A DNA stretch of 15,557 nt, from contig DATGEO010000139.1 of the NCBI GenBank assembly GCA_035310015.1, forward strand, positions 1-15,557, in the 5' to 3' direction. The position numbers and the translations under genes are program-made. The notes under the pieces were generated by a model that was not told the origin of the DNA, made no database searches, and was given only the letters and a program-made list of their open reading frames with translations. Origin of the DNA: DATGEO01 sp035310015. GTDB taxonomy: Bacteria; Chloroflexota; Dormibacteria; Dormibacterales; Dormibacteraceae. Position 1 is the stretch's first letter. Each line of letters begins with the position of its first letter. Below are positions 7,764 through 13,986 of the stretch, one piece after another.

Positions 7764-8236
7764 GCCGGAAGATCTCCGTCGAGATCAACGGCCGCACCGT
7801 CGAAGGCGACGTCGAGCCGCGCCTGCTGCTGGCCGACTTCATCCGCGACCGGGCCGCCCTCACCGGCACGCACCTGGGCTGCGAGCACGGCGTCTGCGGC
7901 GCCTGCACGGTGCAGCTGGACGGCCAGCCCGTGCGATCGTGCCTCATGTTCGCGGTGCAGGCGAACGGCCACCGCATCGCGACGGTCGAGGGCATGGCGC
8001 CGAGCGCGACCACGCTGCATCCGCTGCAGCAGGCCTTCCACGAGGCGCACGCGCTCCAGTGCGGCTTCTGCACGCCCGGCATCCTGATGACGGTGGAGGC
8101 GTTCCTCCGCGAGGAACCGGACCCCTCGCCGGAACGCATCCGCGCCGCGCTGGCCGGCAACCTCTGCCGCTGCACCGGCTACCAGAACATCGTCACCGCC
8201 GTGCAGCTCGCGGCGGGCCGGATGCGTCCGCGGTGA
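7760..8236 (+). CDS. xanthine dehydrogenase family [2Fe-2S] (small) subunit, CoxS-like
   Basis: A 158-residue iron-sulfur subunit starting at a GTG within the GTGA overlap with the FAD-subunit gene; AAGGAG a few bases upstream can serve as its ribosome site. All eight cluster ligands are present. The N-terminal plant-ferredoxin-type domain has C41-x4-C46-x2-C49 and C61. The C-terminal helical domain has C101-x2-C104 with C136 and C138 in the signature 'CRCTGY'. It carries electrons from the molybdenum site to FAD. With the two genes before it, this completes a heterotrimer (alpha2beta2gamma2 in known family members). Confidence 0.95.
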   Translation: MSRKISVEINGRTVEGDVEPRLLLADFIRDRAALTGTHLGCEHGVCGACTVQLDGQPVRSCLMFAVQANGHRIATVEGMAPSATTLHPLQQAFHEAHALQCGFCTPGILMTVEAFLREEPDPSPERIRAALAGNLCRCTGYQNIVTAVQLAAGRMRPR

Positions 8237-9015
8237 TAGTCCGGCACGAGGAGGGGTGGTGGACCCTGGTCCGCCAGATGGACCACGCGGCGCACTGCGG
8301 GCAGATCGCGCGCGCCTGGCGCTCGGGCCCGTTCGGCGCGGACGCCGTGTCGGCGGCGCTCGAGTACGCGGCGGGCTACCACGACCTCGGGTGGGACGAG
8401 GTCGACGGCGAGCCCGAGGCCGGCGCCGGCGGCGCGCCCCTGAACTTCACGCAGTTCGAGGAGGCGCGCCACGCGAAGTTCTACTCCGGGGCTGTGCGCA
8501 CCATCGCCAGGACCGACCCGCACGCGGCATTCCTCGTGAGCCTGCACGCGTCGGGCCTGTACAGCGGCCGCTACGGGTGGCGGGGCTTTCGGACGACGGA
8601 CTGGGCGAGCGTCGGCCAGCACGGCCGCGCGCTGCTGTCCGGCGAGCGCGAGTTCCGCGCCCGCGTTCTGCCGTCCCTCGACGCGAAGCGGGTCGAGTTC
8701 GAGCAGGCCTGGCGCGACTACATGCTGCTCGAGACGTTCGACTACCTGTCCCTGCTCACCTGCTTCGGCCTCGACAGCCCAGGCTGCGGACCGGTGCCCG
8801 CCGGCCCGGGTCGGTTCTCCGACCTCACCGTCACGCGCGTCGGGCCGTGGGAGGTGGGCCTCGACCCGTTCCCATTCGCCGGCGAGGAGCTGGCGGTCGA
8901 GGTCGTCCGCGTCCGGCTGGAAGCCGAGCGCTTCGAGAGCAACGCCGAGCTGCGAGAGATGTTCAACAGGGCGCCGCGCGAGAAAGAGCGAACGCTGTAC
9001 CGGCGCGGCGGCTAG
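8233..9015 (+). CDS. DUF3891 family protein with HD-like motif, coupled to the molybdoenzyme operon
   Basis: The start is the GTG at 8233, overlapping the 2Fe-2S gene stop (GTGA), giving 260 residues. The opening 'VIVRHEEGWWTLVRQMDHAAHCGQIA' and the following 'AAGYHDLGWDEVDGEP' are characteristic of DUF3891 (family recognised from memory). H18 and the H50-D51 pair resemble an HD-type metal site, but a phosphohydrolase activity is only suggested. Further conserved-looking His and aromatic residues occur in 'HASGLYSGRYGWRG' and in the 'FDYLSLLTCFG' helix. There is no signal peptide or membrane segment, so it is probably cytosolic. Tight coupling to the hydroxylase subunits suggests a job linked to that enzyme or its substrate. 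It ends 1 bp before the stop of the convergent topoisomerase gene. Confidence 0.8.
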   Translation: MIVRHEEGWWTLVRQMDHAAHCGQIARAWRSGPFGADAVSAALEYAAGYHDLGWDEVDGEPEAGAGGAPLNFTQFEEARHAKFYSGAVRTIARTDPHAAFLVSLHASGLYSGRYGWRGFRTTDWASVGQHGRALLSGEREFRARVLPSLDAKRVEFEQAWRDYMLLETFDYLSLLTCFGLDSPGCGPVPAGPGRFSDLTVTRVGPWEVGLDPFPFAGEELAVEVVRVRLEAERFESNAELREMFNRAPREKERTLYRRGG

Positions 9016-9016
9016 G

Positions 9017-10006
9017 CTAGGCGGCTTTCGCCCGCTCAGAACGCAGGCGGCTGCGCAGCAGCGACAGCACCGCCGTCTCCACCGACGGCGTGACCAGCCG
9101 GCGCCCGAGCGAGCCGTCCATGTAGGAATCGACGACCGCCGGATGCACGTAGCTCCTGCGGCACACCGCGCGCGTGTTGCCCAGGCGCCTGGCGACCCGG
9201 TCGATGGCGGCGACCACGTTGCGCTTGGCCTCGGTCGCCGACTCGAATCCCTCCACCTCGCGGAGCGCGGCCGCGGCCAGCACCGTCCCGGCCCAGGTGC
9301 GGAAATCCTTGGCCGTGATGTCCTCGCCGGTGCTCTCCCGCAGGTAGTCGTTCACGTCCTGCGACGAGACCGTGCGCCGCTCGCCGTTTTCGTCCACGTA
9401 CGCGAAGAGCTCCTGGCCGGGCAGCTCCTGGCACTGCCTCACGACGCGCGCCACGCGCCGGTCCGAGACTTCGGCCTCGACCTCCTTGCCGCTCTTGCCC
9501 GGAAACATCAGGCGCACCGTGCTGCCGCGCACCTTCGCGTGCCTGTTCCGCAGCGTCGTCAGGCCGAATGAGCCGTTCTTTTTGGCGTACTCCTCGTTGC
9601 CGACGCGGATCAGGGTCGTCTCCATCAGCTTGACGATGGTCGCGACGACCTTCTCGTGCGACAGCCCGGGCTTGCGCAGGTCGCGCGCCACCCGGCGCCG
9701 GATCTTCGGCAGCGCGGCGCAGAAGGCGATCAGGCGCGAGTACTTGTTGGCGTCGCGTATCGCCGTCCACCGCGGGTGGTAGCGAAACTGCTTGCGGCCC
9801 TTCGCGTCGCGGCCGGTGGCCTGGAGATGGCCGCGCGGGTTGGCGCAGATCCACACGTCGGTCCACGCGGGCGGGATGGCGAGCGAGCGGATTCGCTTCA
9901 GCGTCGCTTCGTCGCGGAGGACCTTGCCTTCCGCGTCGAGGTACCTGAACCCGCGGCCGTGCCGCGCTCGCCGGATCGCCGGCCGGGCGTCCGACGAGTA
10001 GACCAG
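9017..10006 (-). CDS. DNA topoisomerase IB (eukaryote-like, bacterial form), probable CTG start
   Basis: A bacterial type IB topoisomerase, which relaxes DNA through a 3'-phosphotyrosyl link. From the CTG at 10006 it has 329 residues, within the usual 310-360. The N-terminal domain shows 'GRGFRYLDAEGK' and 'RIRSLAIPPAWTDVWIC', then 'HLQATGRDAKGRKQFRYHPRW'. Catalytic-core landmarks are R134 in IRVGNEEY, the GKSGKE lysines (171/174), KDFRTWAGT with R236, and the active-site Tyr286 in RSYVHP. A GTG at 9856 is the first conventional start, but it falls inside the conserved DVWIC segment and would delete about 50 conserved residues. No ATG, GTG or TTG occurs in this frame between there and the stop at 10175. 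GGGAGG at 10017-10012 lies five bases before the CTG. The gene follows a 39-residue small gene on the same strand. Confidence 0.88.
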   Translation of the reverse strand: MVYSSDARPAIRRARHGRGFRYLDAEGKVLRDEATLKRIRSLAIPPAWTDVWICANPRGHLQATGRDAKGRKQFRYHPRWTAIRDANKYSRLIAFCAALPKIRRRVARDLRKPGLSHEKVVATIVKLMETTLIRVGNEEYAKKNGSFGLTTLRNRHAKVRGSTVRLMFPGKSGKEVEAEVSDRRVARVVRQCQELPGQELFAYVDENGERRTVSSQDVNDYLRESTGEDITAKDFRTWAGTVLAAAALREVEGFESATEAKRNVVAAIDRVARRLGNTRAVCRRSYVHPAVVDSYMDGSLGRRLVTPSVETAVLSLLRSRLRSERAKAA

Positions 10007-10011
10007 GCCTT

Positions 10012-10017
10012 CCTCCC
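10012..10017 (-). promoter_or_regulatory. Shine-Dalgarno that decides the CTG start of topoisomerase IB
   Basis: Read on the minus strand, GGGAGG is followed after AAGGC by CTG GTC TAC TCG. Five bases of spacing to the CTG is favourable. No other start codon is within reach downstream until the GTG at 9856, so this site argues for CTG initiation. GTC, the next codon, is not a known efficient start. Confidence 0.55.
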
Positions 10018-10041
10018 GCAGGTCGGGTTGGGAGTCGGTCG

Positions 10042-10161
10042 CTATGTCTTCTTCGCTTGGGCGTTGCTGATCTTCGCGGCGCGCGTCTTGCTCATGCCCT
10101 TGCGCTTCAACGCCTCGTACGTGTCCTTCTTCTTGATCGAATGGGTCTTCTTTCCTGGCAT
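10042..10161 (-). CDS. 39-residue basic small protein upstream of topoisomerase IB
   Basis: A short gene from the ATG at 10161 to the TAG at 10044-10042. The product begins MPGKKTHSIKKKDTYEALKR, continues KGMSKTRAAKISNAQ, and ends AKKT. About a third of the residues are Lys or Arg. The pattern YEALKRxGMSKxxAAxISNA is one I recall from a widespread family of very short, uncharacterised bacterial proteins (labelled DUF7218 in some databases; from memory, unchecked). A helix-turn-helix-like nucleic-acid contact is conceivable but unproven. It precedes topoisomerase IB by 35 bp on the same strand and lies 50 bp from the divergent osmC-type gene. No good SD precedes its ATG. The conserved pattern is the reason to believe it is coding. 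Confidence 0.65.
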   Translation of the reverse strand: MPGKKTHSIKKKDTYEALKRKGMSKTRAAKISNAQAKKT

Positions 10162-10198
10162 ATCCAGGTAACGCCTAAGCTGATCGAAACAACGTCTG

Positions 10199-10205
10199 AG
10201 GAGGT
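10199..10205 (+). promoter_or_regulatory. Strong Shine-Dalgarno of the OsmC-family gene
   Basis: AGGAGGT, a seven-base perfect match to the 16S anti-SD, lies six bases before the ATG at 10212. It is one of only two or three strong ribosome sites in the window, which suggests high translation of this gene compared with the many SD-less neighbours. Confidence 0.8.
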
Positions 10206-10211
10206 GGACCT

Positions 10212-10643
10212 ATGGCTGCGGTAAGCCGTGCCGACGCGACCTGGGAAGGCGACCTGATGAAGGGGGGCGGATCCGTCAAGCCCGCCAGCGGAGCTTTCAG
10301 CGCGCTGCCGGTGTCCTGGGCGACGCGGGCCGAGCGCCCGAGCGGCAAGACCAGCCCCGAGGAGCTCATCGCGGCCGCCCACGCCGCCTGCTACTCGATG
10401 GCTTTCTCCAACGGCCTGGCCAAGGCCGGCCATGCGCCCGAGCGGCTGGACACCAGCGCCGCGGTCACCTTCGTGCCCGGGACCGGGATCACGAAGATCG
10501 AGCTCAGTGTCCGCGGAAGGGTGGAGGGGCTCGACTCCAGCGAGTTCGAACGACTGGCGCGCGAGGCGAAGGAGGGGTGCCCGGTGTCGCAGGCGCTGAA
10601 GGGCAACGTCGAGATCACCCTCGACGCGAGGATGGTCCCCTAG
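10212..10643 (+). CDS. OsmC/Ohr family organic hydroperoxide peroxidase
   Basis: A 143-residue protein of the OsmC branch, which reduces organic and fatty-acid hydroperoxides with a pair of Cys residues. Both are present: C60 in 'SPEELIAAAHAACYSM', where the Glu pair before it belongs to the active site, and C123 in 'EGCPVSQALKGNVEITLDA'. The opening 'SRADATWEGDLMKGGGSV' matches OsmC more than Ohr. Length and domain are complete, and the start is fixed by a perfect Shine-Dalgarno. The protein is cytosolic and usually works as a homodimer. An MsrA gene lies about 600 bp downstream on the same strand, so this part of the chromosome has two oxidative-damage genes, but a leftward gene between them rules out a single operon. 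Confidence 0.93.
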   Translation: MAAVSRADATWEGDLMKGGGSVKPASGAFSALPVSWATRAERPSGKTSPEELIAAAHAACYSMAFSNGLAKAGHAPERLDTSAAVTFVPGTGITKIELSVRGRVEGLDSSEFERLAREAKEGCPVSQALKGNVEITLDARMVP

Positions 10644-10650
10644 CAGGCTG

Positions 10651-11172
10651 CTACTTCGAGCGCGGAGAGCCCGACAGCTCGGGAAAGCTCACGGCCCCCT
10701 GCAGGCGCAGGTCCTTGAGGTGCGCCTCGGCCCAGCGGCGCGGGTCTTTGATGACCTTCATGCCGTCGAGGCAGTCCCACCAGCGCCCGGAGACGTCGCG
10801 GCCGGCGACCATCAGGAAGGCCGGCTGCCGGGCCCGCTGCCACGCCTTGAGGACGGGCGGCATCGTGATCCGGCGCGGAGGCGCCTTGTCGGGAAGCGTC
10901 AGCTCGCAGGCGAACAGGTCCTCGCCGTAGGCGGCGACCACCGCCCCCGCGGCCAGCGTGCCGCCCAGGTTCTCGACCTCGACCTCGATCGGCTGGTTGG
11001 GCGTCGGGGCGGACGTGAAGGTCAGGCGGGGGCGCGGCCGCACCATGTCGTCCCACCGGCGGTCGGCCTCCACCTTCACGGAATGGGCCGTCCGGAAGGC
11101 CTGGAAGGCAAAGAAAAGCGAGCCTGCGGCCAGCACCGCAGACAGCGCGCTGAGAACTGCGACCAGCGTCAC
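10651..11172 (-). CDS. single-pass membrane protein of unknown function
   Basis: The GTG at 11172 is preferred because a GGAGAGGAAGG ribosome site precedes it and because longer starts would run into the MsrA promoter and start. The 173-residue product opens with a hydrophobic helix (TLVAVLSALSAVLAAGSLFFAF, about residues 2-23), then QAFRTAHSVKVEADRRWDDM, a coil-like linker, and a soluble domain beginning RPRPRLTF. That domain has alternating hydrophobic strands (PIEVEVENLGGTLAAGAVVAAYG) suggesting a beta-sandwich, and contains two Cys (in FACEL and WWDCLDG). I do not recognise the family. Orientation is unclear; basic residues just after the helix hint at a cytosolic domain. It converges on the OsmC gene with 7 bp between stops and is divergent from MsrA. 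Confidence 0.65.
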   Translation of the reverse strand: MTLVAVLSALSAVLAAGSLFFAFQAFRTAHSVKVEADRRWDDMVRPRPRLTFTSAPTPNQPIEVEVENLGGTLAAGAVVAAYGEDLFACELTLPDKAPPRRITMPPVLKAWQRARQPAFLMVAGRDVSGRWWDCLDGMKVIKDPRRWAEAHLKDLRLQGAVSFPELSGSPRSK

Positions 11173-11205
11173 TCGGCCTTCCTCTCCGCCTCCTATGACG
11201 CGCGA

Positions 11206-11232
11206 TTGGCTCCGATCTGGTGCGGGTATGCT
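11206..11232 (+). promoter_or_regulatory. possible promoter of msrA with very short leader
   Basis: TTGGCT (11206-11211) and TATGCT (11227-11232) are separated by 15 bases, shorter than the ideal 17. Transcription would begin around 11239, only a few bases before the ATG at 11244, which lacks a Shine-Dalgarno. The arrangement resembles the leaderless promoter proposed for the DUF222-HNH gene. Confidence 0.35.
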
Positions 11233-11243
11233 GGACCACGGAT

Positions 11244-11768
11244 ATGGAAAAGGCAACTTTCGCGGGCGGCTGCTTCTGGGGCGTCGAGCATCTCTTCAAC
11301 GAGATGCCGGGGGTCGTCGAGGCCGTGTCCGGCTACGCGGGCGGCACGCGGGACAACCCCACGTACGAGCAGGTGTGCGGCGGGCGGACGGGCCACGCCG
11401 AGGCCGTCGAGGTCACCTACGACCCGGCCAAGGTCAGCTACGACGAGCTGCTCAACGCGTTCTGGAACATGCACGACCCGACGACGCTGAACCGCCAGGG
11501 TCCGGACTGGGGGCACCAGTACCGCTCGGTGATCTTCTTCCACAACCCGGAGCAGGAAGAGGCCGCCCGGCGCTCCAAGGCCGCGGCCCAGCGCTACTTC
11601 GAGAAGCCGATCGTCACCGAGATCGTGCCGATCGACCGGTTCTGGCGCGCCGAGGAATACCACCAGCGGTATTTCGCCAAGCATCCCGGCCACGCCGGCT
11701 GCCACTGGATCCGCGGCTGGGTGCCGGCGGAACCCGCCGAGGCGAGCTCGACCAGCACCAACAATTAA
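11244..11768 (+). CDS. msrA: peptide methionine-(S)-S-oxide reductase MsrA
   Basis: A 174-residue enzyme that reduces methionine-S-sulfoxide in proteins and free methionine. The nucleophile is C10 in AGGCFWG, near the N-terminus as expected. Further family landmarks are SGYAGGTRDNPTYEQVCGGRTGHAE, LLNAFWNMHDPTTLNRQGPDWGHQYRSV and the resolving Cys C153 in GHAGCHW. The ATG at 11244 is chosen because it places GCFWG about ten residues in; an upstream GTG at 11220 would add unrelated residues and remove the leader. No signal peptide is present, so the enzyme is cytosolic, regenerated by thioredoxin in known relatives. It ends in a low-complexity SSTSTNN tail. No msrB is fused or adjacent. Confidence 0.97.
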   Translation: MEKATFAGGCFWGVEHLFNEMPGVVEAVSGYAGGTRDNPTYEQVCGGRTGHAEAVEVTYDPAKVSYDELLNAFWNMHDPTTLNRQGPDWGHQYRSVIFFHNPEQEEAARRSKAAAQRYFEKPIVTEIVPIDRFWRAEEYHQRYFAKHPGHAGCHWIRGWVPAEPAEASSTSTNN

Positions 11769-11801
11769 TCGCTAAACGCCGCCGAACCGGCGCCCGGCCT
11801 C

Positions 11802-11847
11802 TATTCTTTCCGCTGTTTCCGCAGCCGTCGGACCAGCTGAGAGGTAG
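11802..11847 (+). promoter_or_regulatory. -10 element and Shine-Dalgarno of the PrsW-like gene
   Basis: TATTCT at 11802-11807 is a -10-like hexamer in an otherwise GC-rich intergenic stretch; no convincing -35 lies 16-18 bases upstream. GAGAGGT at 11839-11845 is a moderate ribosome site nine bases before the ATG at 11854. This supports separate transcription of the two zinc-ribbon genes from msrA. Confidence 0.35.
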
Positions 11848-11853
11848 CAGCAG

Positions 11854-13005
11854 ATGCGGTGTGATCATTGCGCCCACGACGTGCCCGATGGCGTGTTCTG
11901 CACGCGCTGCGGGGCGCACCAGGGCACGACCGGCGAGGCCGGCGACCCCAAGACCCGAGTCCACCGCTACGCCGCGCATCCGGGCGAGCACGTCGCCCAG
12001 CCGTCGATCGTGACCACGCTCTTCCCGCACCTCGGCCAGCACAAGGTCCACGAGTTCCGCTGGGCGCTGATCGCCGGCCTGGCCGGCGTCCTGGTCCTCT
12101 ACGTGACGGGCCTGATCGCCGCCGCCATCCTCGTCTCGGCGTTCCTGGTGCCGGTGCTGTACCTGGTCTACCTCTACGAGGCGCAGGTCTATCGCGACGA
12201 GCCGGCCACGGTGCTCGGCTTCACGATCGGAGCGGGTTTCGTCGTCGGGCTGGTGCTGACGCTGATCGTCCGCATCACCTACAACCCGTTCGCGTCGAGC
12301 GTCAACCCGCTGGCGCCGCCGACGGTGAACGTCGGGCTCATCCTGCTGCTCGGTCTCCTCGTGCCGGTCATCCAGGAGGCGGCCAAGGCCGCGCCCGCCG
12401 TGTTCCTGTTGAAGCGGGACGACTACCCGGAGACGGTCGACGGCCTGGTGTTCGGCGTCGCGTCCGGCCTGGGCTTCGCCGCCGCGGAGACGCTGATCAA
12501 CTTCTCCACCTCGCTCACCTACCTCGGACACGTGGCGCCGGGCAACTGGGTCTACAACCTCACGACGATCGCCGTCCTGCAGCCGCTCATGCAGGCGAGC
12601 GCGACGGGCATGGTCGTGGCCACGGTCTGGCGGCAGCGCCTCGGCAAGCTCGGTGGCCGCGAGATCGGCGCTGTGGTCATGGCCGTTCTCGCGCACGTCG
12701 CGTTCTCAGCCGGCACCCAGATCCTGAGCTCCACCGCGATCAGCCCGCTGTTCATCCTGTTCTGGCAGGCGGCGGTGGACGGCGCGCTGCTCGTGTACGT
12801 GCGCTACCTGCTGCATCACGCGCTGCTCGAAGAGGCCGCGCACATGGGCTTTGCGGAGACCGTGTGCCCGAACTGCCACATGCACATCGTCGCCTCGGGC
12901 TTCTGCCCGAACTGCGGCATGGCGCTGACGGCAGCGCCATCGCAGGTGAAGCGCAGCCGGCGCGAACGCAGAGAGCCGGCCGTGCACTCCTCGAGGCACG
13001 CGTAA
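11854..13005 (+). CDS. PrsW-like intramembrane protease with a zinc ribbon at each end
   Basis: A 383-residue protein with three parts. Residues 1-20 are a zinc ribbon (C3-x2-C6, C16-x2-C19). Residues about 68-325 hold roughly eight hydrophobic segments. Residues 338-354 are a second zinc ribbon (C338-x2-C341, C351-x2-C354), followed by a basic tail. The membrane core has PrsW-family features: QEAAKA at 174-179 where relatives have EExxK, DGLVFGVASGLGFAAAETL with D196 and E212, and H281 in AHVAFSAGTQ. PrsW in Bacillus subtilis cleaves the anti-sigma factor RsiW; a similar protease role here is inferred, and the Glu-to-Gln change at 174 means activity should not be assumed. The next gene begins 3 bp after the stop and also encodes a zinc-ribbon membrane protein, a likely partner. 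Confidence 0.88.
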   Translation: MRCDHCAHDVPDGVFCTRCGAHQGTTGEAGDPKTRVHRYAAHPGEHVAQPSIVTTLFPHLGQHKVHEFRWALIAGLAGVLVLYVTGLIAAAILVSAFLVPVLYLVYLYEAQVYRDEPATVLGFTIGAGFVVGLVLTLIVRITYNPFASSVNPLAPPTVNVGLILLLGLLVPVIQEAAKAAPAVFLLKRDDYPETVDGLVFGVASGLGFAAAETLINFSTSLTYLGHVAPGNWVYNLTTIAVLQPLMQASATGMVVATVWRQRLGKLGGREIGAVVMAVLAHVAFSAGTQILSSTAISPLFILFWQAAVDGALLVYVRYLLHHALLEEAAHMGFAETVCPNCHMHIVASGFCPNCGMALTAAPSQVKRSRRERREPAVHSSRHA

Positions 13006-13008
13006 CCG

Positions 13009-13908
13009 ATGGCCGTCCTGTGCAGCCGCTGCGGCACCCAGAATCCCGACGCCAACCGGTTCTGCATGAACTGCGGTACGCCGCTGGCCGCCCCCGCGCC
13101 CACCCCGGCGGTGCCGGTGGGCGCGAGCGCCGCGTCGCCGTTCACCTCGCCGCCCGCGCCGGCGGCGGCCTATGCCCCTCCGCCGGCTGCGATCCCGGGA
13201 CCGCCCGCGTACGCCAGCCCTTACTACCAGCCGGCGGCGGGCGGTCCGGGCATCCACCGCACGCCGTGGTTGCTGATCATCGCGGTCATCGTCGCGCTCG
13301 TCGTCGTGATGGGCGGCGTCGGCACGATCGTCGCCGTTGCGCTCGGCAATCACTCGGCTCAGAACGCCGGCTTCCAGTCGGTCTCCAGCCCGTCGCCCGC
13401 GGTGTCGCCGTCGTCGAACGCGTCGCCGTCGACGCAGCCGGCCGGCGGCGGCAACTCGGTGTCGAACGACAGCGAGACGGTCACGATCCCCTCGGGATGG
13501 AGCGTCGCCAACAAGGACAGCGAGACGGTCACGCTGGAGAGCCCCAACGGTGACGGCGGCATCACCATCGGCGCGGGCACATCCAGCCCGCCCCAGACCG
13601 CGCAGCAGAACAAAGACACGATGGACAAGTACTTCCTGCAGAAGTTCCCCGACACCAAGGCGTGCGCGGGCAGCAGGGTCAGCACCGGAAGCATCAGCGG
13701 CGAGAACGGGATCTTCTGGGAGCTGTGCTTCACGCTGACCAGCGGGGCGCAGAGCGTGCAGGTGGGCGCCCCCATCTGGGTCGGAGCCAACGCAAGCGGC
13801 AGCATCTACTACGCCGTGGTGCTCGAGACCGAGGCGTCGAACATGGACGCGTTCATCGCCGAGTCGAAGACGATCCTCAACGGCGGCATCGTCTGGAAGG
13901 TCAAGTAG
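13009..13908 (+). CDS. zinc-ribbon, single-pass membrane protein with exported C-terminal domain
   Basis: A 299-residue protein in clear segments. A zinc ribbon occupies residues 5-22 (C5-x2-C8, C19-x2-C22). A Pro/Ala-rich linker follows (about 25-80), then a transmembrane helix near 86-112 (TPWLLIIAVIVALVVVMGG). A Ser/Pro/Asn-rich spacer leads to a beta-rich domain from about 150 to the end. That domain contains a Cys pair (in KACAGS and WELCFT) that could form a disulfide outside the cell. The topology therefore has the ribbon in the cytosol and the C-terminus outside (inference). The C-terminal domain vaguely recalls PsbP/lipoprotein-like folds, but I do not recognise it. It starts 3 bp after the PrsW-like gene and ends before a strong hairpin, so the two form a short operon. 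Confidence 0.85.
   Translation: MAVLCSRCGTQNPDANRFCMNCGTPLAAPAPTPAVPVGASAASPFTSPPAPAAAYAPPPAAIPGPPAYASPYYQPAAGGPGIHRTPWLLIIAVIVALVVVMGGVGTIVAVALGNHSAQNAGFQSVSSPSPAVSPSSNASPSTQPAGGGNSVSNDSETVTIPSGWSVANKDSETVTLESPNGDGGITIGAGTSSPPQTAQQNKDTMDKYFLQKFPDTKACAGSRVSTGSISGENGIFWELCFTLTSGAQSVQVGAPIWVGANASGSIYYAVVLETEASNMDAFIAESKTILNGGIVWKVK
13468..13533 (+). repeat. 18-bp direct repeat, 48-bp period, within the zinc-ribbon gene
   Basis: GACAGCGAGACGGTCACG occurs at 13468-13485 and again, identical, at 13516-13533. Both copies are in frame and encode DSETVT, so the protein has the near-repeat SNDSETVTIPSGW and NKDSETVTLESPN. It looks like a small internal duplication of a beta-strand unit, since the intervening sequence is not conserved. 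Confidence 0.8.
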
Positions 13909-13920
13909 GAGCTCGACCCG

Positions 13921-13952
13921 CGGGAGGGAACCGTTGGGCCGGTTCCCTCCCG
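13921..13952 (+). terminator. 13-bp perfect hairpin after the two-gene zinc-ribbon operon
   Basis: CGGGAGGGAACCG pairs completely with CGGTTCCCTCCCG across a six-base loop (TTGGGC), 12 bases after the stop codon. The stem is very stable, but no T-run follows, as is common for hairpin terminators or mRNA 3'-end protectors in high-GC genomes. The next gene piece downstream is probably transcribed separately. Confidence 0.75.
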
Positions 13953-13986
13953 AAGCCCTGACTCCGGCAAGTATCGTGGGTGCCGG

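Noticed and set aside
2339..8236. Aerobic CO dehydrogenase (coxMSL) operon
   Set aside because: Subunit composition fits the superfamily, but neither large subunit has the AYRCSFR loop (nor an exact AYRGAGR), the gene order is large-medium-small, and no cox accessory gene is present. Called only as xanthine dehydrogenase family.
9036..9866. Second leftward open frame overlapping topoisomerase IB
   Set aside because: It is a frame-shifted reading of the topoisomerase with Arg/Gly-rich composition and no domain.
10042..10174. Topoisomerase IB extending upstream to the stop at 10175
   Set aside because: That stretch is the out-of-frame reading of the 39-residue small gene and has no start codon. 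The protein most likely starts at CTG 10006.
10651..11256. Longer start (11256) for the leftward membrane protein
   Set aside because: It would add a non-hydrophobic stretch overlapping the msrA promoter and start, while the GTG at 11172 has a good ribosome site directly ahead of the membrane helix.
11780..11792. Terminator hairpin after msrA (CGCCG-AAC-CGGCG)
   Set aside because: Only a 5-bp stem with a 3-base loop in GC-rich sequence; such pairs are expected by chance here.
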